Assembly (NCBI RefSeq): GCF_034440735.1
Contig: NZ_CP140098.1
Location: 792,501-856,500, forward strand
Source of the DNA: Deinococcus sp. AB2017081
GTDB lineage: Bacteria > Deinococcota > Deinococci > Deinococcales > Deinococcaceae
Length of the DNA stretch: 64,000 nt
Reading direction: 5' to 3'
Positions 33,540 through 43,514 of this stretch are shown here, one piece after another (positions within the stretch are counted from its first letter, which is position 1; every line of letters starts with the position of its first letter). The notes under the pieces are model-generated. The model made no database searches, was not told the DNA's origin, and saw nothing but the letters and a program-made list of their open reading frames with translations. The translations under genes were made by a program, and so were the position numbers.

Positions 33540-34528
33540 GCGCCGTGCGCCGCGCGGCTGGCCCGGCCGCGCCCACCCGGTTCCGCGTGGGCGTGTGGCG
33601 GCCACGCCTCAGTGTCCCCGCGCGGGTCGGGGCGGTCGTCGTGGGGCTGTACGTGCTGGTGGCCCTGCTCGCTCCGCTGCTGGCCCCGCCGCAGGGCAAC
33701 TGCCGGCGCGACCTGGGGCTGGCGGCGGGGCAGGTCTATCCCGGCCCACTGGCCTACGTGCGCGAGGTGCTGCGCCCGCCGGACAGCTGCCTCCAGATGC
33801 CCCGCGTGGGCTTTGCCGCGCAGCCCAGGGCACCGGCCCCGGACGCGCCGCTGGGCCGGGTAGGCGGCTACGACATCCGCTACGGCCTGGTGTGGGGCAC
33901 CCGCACGGCGCTGTTCCTGGGCGTCACGGTGGTCGGCCTGAGCGTGCTGATCGGCGGGGCCGTGGGCCTGCTGGCAGGCTTCTTCGGCGGCGTCATGGAC
34001 AACCTGCTGATGCGCGTGACCGACGTGACCTTCGCCTTTCCCGGCCTGGTGCTGGTGCTGGTGCTCGTGGCGGCGCTGGGGCCGGGGCTGGGCAACATCA
34101 TCCTGGCGCTGAGTCTGGTGTCGTGGACGGCGCTGGCGCGGGTGGTGCGCGCGGAGGTGCTGCGGGTGCGCGAGCAGGAGTACGTCGCGGCGGCCTGGAG
34201 CGTGGGGGCCAGTCCCCTGCGCGTCGCGCTGCGGCACGTGCTGCCCGGCTCACTGGGGCCGCTGGCCAGCCTGGTCGTGCTGGAGATGGGCGGGCTGCCC
34301 ATCGTGGCCGGCGCCCTGAGTTTCCTGGGGCTGGGCACGCCGGCGGGCTTCGCCGACTGGGGCCAGCTCATCGCCCTGGCGCAGCCGTGGATCCAGGGGC
34401 CGGCCGGGCAGCCCTTCGCGTACTGGTACGTCACCCTCTTTCCCGGCGTGTGCATCGCCCTCTACAGCCTCGGCTGGAACCTCGTCGGGGACGCCCTCGG
34501 CGAGGGTCTGGATCCCCGCAACCGCTGA
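33536..34528 (+). CDS. Peptide ABC transporter permease, DppC type
   Basis: 330 residues. N-terminal tail, one membrane segment, a periplasmic insert containing two cysteines (GNCRRDL, DSCLQMP), then about five membrane segments. The ATPase-contact loop is EYVAAAWSVGASPLRVALRHVLPGSLGPL, and the C-terminus has LGTPAGFADWGQLIA as in DppC. GTG start overlaps the DppB stop (GTGA). Confidence 0.92.
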   Translation: MSAVRRAAGPAAPTRFRVGVWRPRLSVPARVGAVVVGLYVLVALLAPLLAPPQGNCRRDLGLAAGQVYPGPLAYVREVLRPPDSCLQMPRVGFAAQPRAPAPDAPLGRVGGYDIRYGLVWGTRTALFLGVTVVGLSVLIGGAVGLLAGFFGGVMDNLLMRVTDVTFAFPGLVLVLVLVAALGPGLGNIILALSLVSWTALARVVRAEVLRVREQEYVAAAWSVGASPLRVALRHVLPGSLGPLASLVVLEMGGLPIVAGALSFLGLGTPAGFADWGQLIALAQPWIQGPAGQPFAYWYVTLFPGVCIALYSLGWNLVGDALGEGLDPRNR

Positions 34529-34572
34529 CCCCGCCACCCGCCCCCCTCTGCCCCCCTTCTGGAGGTCCTGCC

Positions 34573-36255
34573 ATGAACCGACGCGCCCTGTTCCTCTCCC
34601 TGAGCCTGTGCGGCTCCGCCGCCCTGGCCACGCCCAAAGACACGCTGGTGTACCAGATTCCCTCGGCCATCGCGGCCCTGGAGCCCGCGCAGGCGGTCAC
34701 CGGCTACGACGTGCTGGTGGTGCAGCAGATGTACGAGGCGCTGTACCGCAACGAGTTCGGCAGCTACAAGCCCCAGCTCGCCACGGGCTACACCCAGAGC
34801 AAGGACGGCCGGGTCACGACCTTCACCCTGCGCCGGGGCGTCCGATTCCACGACGGCTCGTCCATGACCTGCATGGACGCCGAGTACTCGCTGCGGCGCA
34901 CGCTGCTGGTCGGCAACGAGACCTCGCAGGCCGCGCAGATCCGCGCCAGCGTGCTGGGCATCGGGGGCTTCACCCCGGAGATCAGGAAGACCTTCACCTT
35001 CGCCAAACTCGCCAGCACCGTGAAGTGCAACGCGGCCGGACAGCTCGTCCTGACGCTGGATCGCAATGTTCCCAGCCTGATCGACGCGGTGTCGCAGGCC
35101 TACGTCGTGCCGATGAAGGCGCTGGTGGCGGCCGGCGACTGGAGCGGCACGGCGCGGGACTTCGGCGCGTGGGTGGGCAAGGACGTGTCGAACTCGGCGC
35201 TGACGCAGAAACCCAGCGGCACCGGGGCCTATACCTTCGTGTCGCGCGACCCCAGCCGGCTGATCTTCCGGGCCTTCGCGGGGTACTGGGGCGGCGCACC
35301 GGCGCTGAAAAACGTGATCCTCCAGAAGGTGGACAGCGACACCGCCCGCGTGCTGGCCGTGCAGAAGGGCGACGCCGACATCATCGCCGTGCCCGACCGC
35401 GACACCCTGGCCCGGCTGCGCGGCGTGGCGGGCGTGAAGGTCTACGAGACCCTGCCGCTGCAGCTGCAGTCGCAGGTGGTCACCATGGTGATGTTCAACC
35501 AGAACATCCAGGATGGCGGTCGCCTGCCGGCCGGGCAGCTGGCCGAGAACAACGTGCCCGTCAACTTCTTCTCGGACATCCATGTGCGCCGGGCCTTCGC
35601 GGCGGCCTTCGACACCCAGACCTTCGTGCGCGACGCCCTCCAGGGCAAGGGGCTGGCGCTGAATTCGTCGCTGCCCTACACCAGCTGGGCCAATGACCCG
35701 GCCCTGCGGCCCACCGCCTTCAACCTCAAGACCGCCGAGGCGGAGTTCAGACTGGCCTTCGGCGGCAAGCTGTGGACGACCGGCTTCACGCTGCCGGCCA
35801 TCACCATCACCGGCCAGGGGCTGAGTGAGGTCGTCTCGGGGATCATCAAGCAGAACATCGAGGCGATCAATCCGAAGTTCCACGTGCAGGTCACCACGGG
35901 CGAACTCAGCTCGCTGAACGCCTCGCTGCTGGGCGGCAAGCTCACGGTCGTGCCGCTGACGTGGGGCGGGGCCGATCCGGACACCGTGCTGCGCGGCCTG
36001 TATGGCAGTGACGGCATCCTGTCCACCGCGCTGGGCATCAAGGACACCCGGCTCCAGACCCTGCTCGACCAGGGCCGCGACACGGTGGGCCAGGCTGCCC
36101 GCAAGCCGATCTACCGCACCATCCTGAACTACGTCGGCCAGCAGGCCTACGGCTTCCCGCTCCAGGTCTCCCAGGGCTTCGGGGCCACGGCCGCCGACCT
36201 CAGGGGCTTCGAGGACTTCAACAAGACCAACCTGTTCAGCCGGCTGTCGAAGTAG
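34573..36255 (+). CDS. Peptide-binding lipoprotein-like or periplasmic substrate-binding protein (SBP_bac_5)
   Basis: 560 residues. Signal peptide MNRRALFLSLSLCGSAALA with a possible lipobox cysteine, then the cluster C peptide-binding fold, with VVQQMYEALYRNEFGSYKPQLATGY, FTLRRGVRFHDG, SGTGAYTFVSRD and ADIIAVPDRDTLARLR. It should deliver oligopeptides to the two permeases just upstream. GGAGG lies 8 nt before the ATG. Peptide specificity cannot be read from sequence. Confidence 0.92.
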   Translation: MNRRALFLSLSLCGSAALATPKDTLVYQIPSAIAALEPAQAVTGYDVLVVQQMYEALYRNEFGSYKPQLATGYTQSKDGRVTTFTLRRGVRFHDGSSMTCMDAEYSLRRTLLVGNETSQAAQIRASVLGIGGFTPEIRKTFTFAKLASTVKCNAAGQLVLTLDRNVPSLIDAVSQAYVVPMKALVAAGDWSGTARDFGAWVGKDVSNSALTQKPSGTGAYTFVSRDPSRLIFRAFAGYWGGAPALKNVILQKVDSDTARVLAVQKGDADIIAVPDRDTLARLRGVAGVKVYETLPLQLQSQVVTMVMFNQNIQDGGRLPAGQLAENNVPVNFFSDIHVRRAFAAAFDTQTFVRDALQGKGLALNSSLPYTSWANDPALRPTAFNLKTAEAEFRLAFGGKLWTTGFTLPAITITGQGLSEVVSGIIKQNIEAINPKFHVQVTTGELSSLNASLLGGKLTVVPLTWGGADPDTVLRGLYGSDGILSTALGIKDTRLQTLLDQGRDTVGQAARKPIYRTILNYVGQQAYGFPLQVSQGFGATAADLRGFEDFNKTNLFSRLSK

Positions 36256-36318
36256 GCCGCCCACGCCCGTTCCGTGTCCCACCCCATGTCCCCGCCTCTT
36301 TCCCCAGGGAGCCCGACC

Positions 36319-37845
36319 ATGACTGCACCCACCACGACCGCCTCCAGCGCCCAGCTCGCCGCCGCCTTCGAGGCCGAGGCCAGACGCCTGCACCGTGAGT
36401 TCCGGACACCCGGTGTGAGCCTGGCCCTGCTGCTGCCGGGCGGCGACTACTTCGTGAACCTGGGCGTGGCCAGCCTGGAGACGCAGCAGCCCGTCACCGA
36501 GGACACCCTCTTCCAGATCGGCAGCACGACCAAGACCCTGACCTCGCTGGTGTGCTCGACCCTGGTGGCCGAGGGCAAACTCGACCTGGACGCCACCGTG
36601 CGCACGTACCTGCCCGACTTCAGGCTTCAGGACGAGCACGCCGCCGGGCACGCCACGGTGCGCGACCTGCTGACCCACCAGGGCGGCTGGCTGGGCGACC
36701 TCTTCGAGGACACCGGCGACGGTGACGACGCGCTGGCACGCGGGCTCGACAAGCTGGCCGACTCCCCGCAGATGGTGCCGCTGCGGGGCCACTGGAGCTA
36801 CAACAACGCGGGCTTCTTCGTGGCCGGGCGGATCATCGAGGTGCTCACCGGCCAGACCTGGGAACAGGCCGTCACCGAGCGCGTCTTCACGCCGCTGGGC
36901 ATGGATCACAGCTTCTTCTTCGCCAACCAGATCATGACGCACCGCTTCGCCGTCGGCTACAACAAGGTCGGCGAGGAGTTCCAGACGCAGCGCCCGTGGA
37001 TGATGATGCGCTCGGCGGCCCCGGCCGGCAGCACGTGCTCCTCGACCGCCATCGACATGGCGAAATACGCGCACTACATCATGGACGGCACCATGAACCC
37101 GCTGCCGGTTCCGGCGGCGAAGGCCGGTCAGGAGTCGGGCCAGGCCGACGGAACCGACACGCCCGCCGAACCCCTGCTCGGGGCCGTGGATCGTCACAGC
37201 CTGTGGGCCACCCGCATTCCCATCGGGAACGCCTTCAACGGCTTTCCCGGCGAGAGCGGGCAGATGGGCCAGAGCTGGTTCGTGGACGACTACGGCCACA
37301 CGACGATCCTGAGCCACGGCGGCACGACGATCGGCCACCAGTCGGACTTCTGGGTGTCGCCGGACCGGCGCGTGGGCTTCATCTCGATGACCAACGGCAG
37401 CAACGGCCACGCCCTGAACCGCCAGCTCAGCGAGTGGGTCAAGCGCGAGGTGCTGGGCCTCTCGGCCCCCGAACTCGGGTCGCACGAGCACGACGAGGCC
37501 GGTCTGGCGGACTTCGTGGGCGTGTACGACGTGGTCGGCCAGACGTACACGCTGGGCGTCAGTGCCCAGGCCGGCTCGCTGGTCGTCCAGATGCCCGATC
37601 CGGCCTCGGGCGGCACCATCGACCTGCGCCTGAACTTCATCGAGCCGGAGCGGGCCGTCATCGCAGATGGCAACTATGCCGGCCTGGGCGTGGAGTTCCT
37701 GCGGAACGCGGAGGGGCTGGTGGACTTCATGCGCTTCGGAGGCCGCATCTACCCGCGCCAGGCGCAGGCCGCCGTGGAGGACGCGCCTGTCGAGTCCCAG
37801 CCGGACGAGACCCAGCCCACCCCCGAGGTCGTGTCGCAGGTATGA
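36319..37845 (+). CDS. Class-C-type serine hydrolase (penicillin-binding/D-aminopeptidase-like)
   Basis: 508 residues. The beta-lactamase/DD-peptidase fold carries the nucleophile motif S69-TT-K72, the second motif Y161-NN163, and a third HGGTTIG in place of KTG. There is a C-terminal lipocalin-like or Pab87-type extension of about 120 residues (FVGVYDVVGQTYTLGV). There is no signal peptide, so unlike PBPs it should act in the cytoplasm. Related enzymes cleave D-amino-acid-containing peptides, which would supply D-amino acids to the GNAT and racemase upstream. The start is 63 nt after the binding-protein stop. Confidence 0.85.
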   Translation: MTAPTTTASSAQLAAAFEAEARRLHREFRTPGVSLALLLPGGDYFVNLGVASLETQQPVTEDTLFQIGSTTKTLTSLVCSTLVAEGKLDLDATVRTYLPDFRLQDEHAAGHATVRDLLTHQGGWLGDLFEDTGDGDDALARGLDKLADSPQMVPLRGHWSYNNAGFFVAGRIIEVLTGQTWEQAVTERVFTPLGMDHSFFFANQIMTHRFAVGYNKVGEEFQTQRPWMMMRSAAPAGSTCSSTAIDMAKYAHYIMDGTMNPLPVPAAKAGQESGQADGTDTPAEPLLGAVDRHSLWATRIPIGNAFNGFPGESGQMGQSWFVDDYGHTTILSHGGTTIGHQSDFWVSPDRRVGFISMTNGSNGHALNRQLSEWVKREVLGLSAPELGSHEHDEAGLADFVGVYDVVGQTYTLGVSAQAGSLVVQMPDPASGGTIDLRLNFIEPERAVIADGNYAGLGVEFLRNAEGLVDFMRFGGRIYPRQAQAAVEDAPVESQPDETQPTPEVVSQV

Positions 37846-37966
37846 CACGGGACTCGGATGAGTCGCAACCGACCCCCAGCGAGGCGATACGCCCCATGTC
37901 GGACTGGAGCGGTGGAACGCCATCCCGATCTGACCACGGGACGGCCCGGACTCGCGGGCGGCCGGC

Positions 37967-39640
37967 ATGAACCGGGTGTGGATCACCGGGGGCACCGTGA
38001 TCGACGGCAGCGGGGCTCCCGGCCGCCCGGCCGACGTGCTGATCGAGGATGACCGGATCGCCCGGATCGCGGTTGCCGGCGGCCCCGTGCCCGACGGGGC
38101 GGAGGTCGTGGACGCCGCCGGTATGGTCGTGGCCCCCGGATTCATCGACGTGATGAGCCACTCGGTCTCGACCCTGCTGCATGACGGCCTGAGCGTGGGC
38201 AAGGTCACGCAGGGCGTGAGCACCGAGATCATGGGCGAGGGCTGGACGCCCGCCCCGGCCGTGCCCGGACAGCCCCACGGCTTTCCCGTCCACGGCCTGC
38301 CCGGCGGCGACGAGGCGTGGGTCGGGCGCTCCAGGGGCTGGACGCGCTTCGGGGACTGGCTGGCGGCCCAGGAGGCGGTCGGGGCCGCCGTGAACTTCGG
38401 TTCCTTCATCGGCGGGGCCACGGTGCGCGAGTCCGCCCGTGGCTACGCCGAGGGCGAGAGCACGCCGGCACAGCTGGCCGAGATGCGCCGCGTGGTGCGC
38501 GAGGCGATGGAGGACGGGGCCTACGGCCTGGCCACCGCGCTGATCTATCCGCCCGGCAGCTACGCCGGCACCGATGAGCTGGTGGCCCTGTGCGAGGAGG
38601 TCGCGGCGTTCGGCGGCATCTACATCACGCATATGCGTTCAGAGGGCGAGGCGATTCTGGAGGGGCTGGAGGAGGCGCTGGAGATCACCGCCCGCTCCGG
38701 GGCGCGGCTGCACGTGTACCACCTCAAGGCGGCCGGACGCCCCGCGTGGCCGAAGATGCCGCAGGTGATCGACCGCGTGAACGCCGAGCGGGCCGCAGGC
38801 CGTGACATCCACGCCGACCTGTACCTGTACACCGCCGGGGGCACCGGCCTGTCGTCGGTCACGCCGCCGTGGGCCAGCGAGGGCAACCGGCTGGTCGAGA
38901 GATTACGCGACCCCGCCGAACGGGCCCGCATCCGGGCGGCCATCCTCGACCCGGACGGCACCTGGGAACCCCTGGGCAACCTGGCGGGGCCAGAGGGAAT
39001 CATGCCCGTGGGCCTGAAGCACCCGGATCACCGCGCGTACCGGGGGCTCTCGCTGGCGCAGATCGCGGCGCAGCGCGGCCAGGACTGGATCGACGCCGCC
39101 CTCGACCTGCTGGAGGCCGAGGAGCAGCGGGTGGGCAGCCTGTACCACCTGATGTCCGAGGACAACATCGAACTCCAGCTGCGCCAGCCCTGGGTGATGC
39201 TGGGCTCGGACGCGGCCGGCTCCGACCCGACGCTGCTCACGGAGGACGAGCTGGGCGGCCATCCCCGCTCGTACGGCAACTTCACCCGCCTGCTGGCCGT
39301 GTACGTCCGCGAGCGCGGTGTCCTGAGCCTGGAGGAGGCCGTCCACCGCATGACCGGCCTGCCCGCCGCGCACTTCCGCCTGGAGGGGCGTGGTCTGCTG
39401 AAGGCCGATCACTTCGCCGACGTGGTGATCTTCGATCCTGTGAACGTGCGCGATCACGCGACCTACGCCCACGCCGAACAGCTCTCGGGGGGCGTGCGCG
39501 ACCTGTGGGTCAACGGCGTGCGGGTGCTCGCAGGCGGGACGCACACGCGGGCACGGCCGGGCCGCCGCCTGTACGGGCCGGGCGCGGCCGGGCGGCCCGG
39601 CCCCTCTGCCCCGGCGACGGACGCCGCCCAGGTGGGCTAG
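37967..39640 (+). CDS. D-aminoacylase-family amidohydrolase
   Basis: 557 residues. N-acyl-D-amino-acid deacylase/AAD family: VVDAAGMVVAPGFIDVMSHS near the start, YITHMRSEG, LHVYHLKAAGRP, MLGSDAAGSDP and a C-terminal KADHFADVVIFDP. The first histidine of the usual HxH metal motif is Met (M63-S-H65), as I recall for a subgroup of the family, so the metal site is probably mononuclear. It should hydrolyse N-acyl amino acids (or a related cyclic amide) and closes the inferred acylation-racemisation-deacylation route. A 121-nt gap precedes it; no clear ribosome site. Confidence 0.85.
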   Translation: MNRVWITGGTVIDGSGAPGRPADVLIEDDRIARIAVAGGPVPDGAEVVDAAGMVVAPGFIDVMSHSVSTLLHDGLSVGKVTQGVSTEIMGEGWTPAPAVPGQPHGFPVHGLPGGDEAWVGRSRGWTRFGDWLAAQEAVGAAVNFGSFIGGATVRESARGYAEGESTPAQLAEMRRVVREAMEDGAYGLATALIYPPGSYAGTDELVALCEEVAAFGGIYITHMRSEGEAILEGLEEALEITARSGARLHVYHLKAAGRPAWPKMPQVIDRVNAERAAGRDIHADLYLYTAGGTGLSSVTPPWASEGNRLVERLRDPAERARIRAAILDPDGTWEPLGNLAGPEGIMPVGLKHPDHRAYRGLSLAQIAAQRGQDWIDAALDLLEAEEQRVGSLYHLMSEDNIELQLRQPWVMLGSDAAGSDPTLLTEDELGGHPRSYGNFTRLLAVYVRERGVLSLEEAVHRMTGLPAAHFRLEGRGLLKADHFADVVIFDPVNVRDHATYAHAEQLSGGVRDLWVNGVRVLAGGTHTRARPGRRLYGPGAAGRPGPSAPATDAAQVG

Positions 39641-39643
39641 GGT
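39638..39643 (+). promoter_or_regulatory. -10 box TAGGGT, rpiR
   Basis: TAGGGT overlaps the amidohydrolase stop codon and ends 6 nt before the regulator ATG, giving a private leaderless promoter inside the cluster. Confidence 0.6.
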
Positions 39644-39649
39644 GACGCC

Positions 39650-40483
39650 ATGACGTCCGCCCCGCCCGCCACCGCTGCCGAACTGCTGCGTGCCGGTCTG
39701 GAGAGCTTCGGGCCGCGTGACCGGCAGATTGCCCGCCATTTCATCGACCACTTCGAGGAGCTGCCCTTCCTGAGTGCCGGGGAGATCGCCGAGGCGCTGG
39801 GCGTGAGCGGCGCGGCGATCACCCGGTTCAGCCAGCGCGTGGGCTTCGAGGGCTACCCGCACCTGCAACGCTCGGTGCGCCAGGAACTGCGGGCCACCCT
39901 GGGCCTGGGGCGGCCGGGCCGGCAGGACGCGGTGGTCGCCCGCTACTGGGTCAGCGAGCGGGCCAACCTCGACGGGCTGCAGGCCATCCCGGAAGACCAG
40001 CTGCTGGCCATGGCGCAGGCCATCGCCTCGGCGCGGCAGGTGTGGCTGCTGGGGGCACGGTCGTCGCACGGGCTGGCGCTGACCGCCGAATACATGCTGT
40101 CCTCGTTCCGGCCGCGCGTCCAGGCCTACAGCGCCGACCTGCTGTGTGGCCGCCCCGAGCACCTGCTGGAGATGACCGCCGACGACGCCGTCCTGGTGTA
40201 CACCCTGCGCCGCTACAGCCGCGCGACCACGCAGGTCACGACCGCCCTGCGCGAGCGCGGCGTGCGGGTGCTGCTGCTCACGGATCAGGGGGCCTCGCCG
40301 CTGGGCCGCCTCGCCCACCACAGCATCCGCCTGCCCACCCAGGGCTCCGAGGTCATCGCCTCGCTCGCCCCCTTCCTGAGCGTCACCTCGCTGATCGCCT
40401 CGCTGGTCGCCCGCGAGATGGGCGGCGGGCAGCTGGAGGCCGCCGAACGCCTGAAAGCGGAGTTCGGGGTGTACGAGTACTGA
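39650..40483 (+). CDS. RpiR/MurR-family transcriptional regulator
   Basis: 277 residues. The N-terminal HTH_6 domain reads FLSAGEIAEALGVSGAAITRFSQRVGFEGYPHLQRSVRQEL; residues about 110-270 are a SIS domain (WLLGARSSHGLALTAEYMLSSF, VLVYTLRRYSRATTQVTTALRERGVRVLLLTD). SIS domains bind phosphosugars, and MurR controls MurNAc use, which fits a cell-wall-peptide or amino-sugar signal. It is placed last in the cluster, and TTGCAAA boxes flank the cluster promoter at its other end. Confidence 0.9.
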   Translation: MTSAPPATAAELLRAGLESFGPRDRQIARHFIDHFEELPFLSAGEIAEALGVSGAAITRFSQRVGFEGYPHLQRSVRQELRATLGLGRPGRQDAVVARYWVSERANLDGLQAIPEDQLLAMAQAIASARQVWLLGARSSHGLALTAEYMLSSFRPRVQAYSADLLCGRPEHLLEMTADDAVLVYTLRRYSRATTQVTTALRERGVRVLLLTDQGASPLGRLAHHSIRLPTQGSEVIASLAPFLSVTSLIASLVAREMGGGQLEAAERLKAEFGVYEY

Positions 40484-40748
40484 GGTATGGAGGTCGGATA
40501 CGGAACCAGGTTGATGGCCGAGCATGACAGGCTGTTCCGTCGAAAACCCCTCAATCAACTGAGGCCCGGATCACGCCACACGCCGGGACAGCCGGATCTT
40601 CCAGCTCCGGCACTGGAGCGCGCTGGCAACCGCCCGAGGAACATGTCACCGGGTAGATGGCGCACACTGTGGATCCGGTGTCGTGCTGACGGAGCGGTAT
40701 GCTTTCTGCTGCCACCAGCCCGCAGCACAACACACGTCAGGAGGAAGC

Positions 40749-41480
40749 ATGCCAGGGAAACTGAGCGGAACAGTCGCGATCGTCACCGGAGCCAGCGCCG
40801 GAATTGGTGCCGCCGTGGCGCGCAGTCTTGCGGCCGAAGGGGCCAGCCTGGTGCTGACCGCCCGGCGTCAGGAGCGGCTCGAGGCGCTGGCCTCCGAACT
40901 TCAGGGCGGCGGCACGCAGGTGTGGGTGGTTCCCGGTGACGCCCGCGAGGAGGAGACGGCCCAGCGCGCCGTCGAGACGGCCACCCGGTCGGGCGGTCGA
41001 CTGGACATCCTCGTCAACAACGCCGGCACCGGGAACTACAAGAACCTCGTCGACACGAGCGCGGCGGAGTACGACGACATGATGGACACGAACATGCGCT
41101 CCACCTTCGTGTTCACCCGCCATGCCGTCCCGGTGATGCAGGCACAGGGCTCGGGCACGCTGCTGATGATCTCCTCGATGGCCGGCCTGTACGGATTCGC
41201 GGGGGAAGCGGTGTACTGCGCCACCAAGTTCGCGCAGGTCGGATTTGCTCAGGCACTCGACCGGGAGCTGCGGCCGCAGGGCATCAAGGTAGGGGTGATC
41301 TGCCCGGGTGGCGTGAAGACCGAGTTCGCGCTCGGACGCGGACGCACCGAGGAGAGCGTGGCCGCCTCGGGGATGCTCGAGCCGGAGGACGTCGCGGGGG
41401 CAGTGTTGCTGGCCTGCACCCAGTCGGCGAACTCACGGATCATCGAGATTCAGATGCGGACGATGGCCGAGGCGCTGTAG
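40749..41480 (+). CDS. Short-chain dehydrogenase/reductase
   Basis: 243 residues, the classical SDR length. Cofactor motif TGASAGIG, NNAG, catalytic Ser in LMISSMAGLYG and YCATK giving Y-x-x-x-K. An acidic residue does not follow the second strand; instead TARR suggests NADP preference. The 5' end is supported by CAGGAGGAAGC directly before ATG 40749; the frame upstream is not family-like. Substrate unknown. A 265-nt region with no gene precedes it. Confidence 0.92.
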   Translation: MPGKLSGTVAIVTGASAGIGAAVARSLAAEGASLVLTARRQERLEALASELQGGGTQVWVVPGDAREEETAQRAVETATRSGGRLDILVNNAGTGNYKNLVDTSAAEYDDMMDTNMRSTFVFTRHAVPVMQAQGSGTLLMISSMAGLYGFAGEAVYCATKFAQVGFAQALDRELRPQGIKVGVICPGGVKTEFALGRGRTEESVAASGMLEPEDVAGAVLLACTQSANSRIIEIQMRTMAEAL

Positions 41481-41534
41481 CCGGAGCCTGCGCCCCGCCC
41501 CGGTTCAGATCGCCCTGATCCCGGCTCCACGCCG

Positions 41535-41565
41535 CCCCCCGGTCATCGCGAGGATGACCGGGGGG
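41535..41565. terminator. Terminator hairpin after the SDR gene
   Basis: Perfect 12-bp stem (CCCCCCGGTCAT / ATGACCGGGGGG, loop CGCGAGG) about 55 nt after the SDR stop. No T tract follows. Confidence 0.6.
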
Positions 41566-41744
41566 AAGCAGGGTCGTCCGGAGCGTGGCCTACGCAAACA
41601 CCCGCCGAGCGTGGAAAGGAGACGAACGGCTCGGTGCGGGCATCATGGAGCGCAACGCCCAGGGTGGGATTGACGTCCCGAACCAGCCCGGTCGAGGGCC
41701 AGGCGGCTCTGAATCCATGCCGGGACAACTGCACCCAAAAGGTC

Positions 41745-41768
41745 AAACCCGCCACTGAAGGCGGGTTT
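41745..41768. terminator. Terminator of tRNA-Ala
   Basis: 9-bp stem AAACCCGCC / GGCGGGTTT, immediately 3' of the tRNA on the minus strand, followed there by GACCTTTT; on the plus strand it is followed by TCTG. Confidence 0.75.
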
Positions 41769-41772
41769 TCTG

Positions 41773-41848
<76 letters not shown>

Positions 41849-41861
41849 ACGAGCGAGAGGG

Positions 41862-41890
41862 AATCTACCACGCGGCCCGGTGTCCTGCAA
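41862..41890 (-). promoter_or_regulatory. Promoter of tRNA-Ala
   Basis: Minus strand: TTGCAG, 17 nt, TAGATT. The -10 box ends 13 nt before the first tRNA base, so the 5' leader is only a few nucleotides. Confidence 0.8.
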
Positions 41891-41936
41891 GGGTACGGGG
41901 CACGTCCGGACACGGTCACCTTGCGCCCAAGGATGA

Positions 41937-43463
<1,527 letters not shown>

Positions 43464-43501
43464 ATCTGGCATCTGCGGCATGGAGGACACGGGGCGGCAC
43501 G

Positions 43502-43507
43502 TAGTCT
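43502..43507 (+). promoter_or_regulatory. -10 box TAGTCT, leaderless
   Basis: TAGTCT ends 7 nt before the ATG of the propeller-like gene at 43515. Confidence 0.6.
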
Positions 43508-43514
43508 GGCGGCG

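Noticed and set aside
34462..38421. A 1319-codon open frame on the minus strand
   Set aside because: It lies entirely opposite the peptide-binding protein, serine hydrolase and amidohydrolase genes, has no ribosome site or recognisable protein, and is a typical high-GC antisense open frame.
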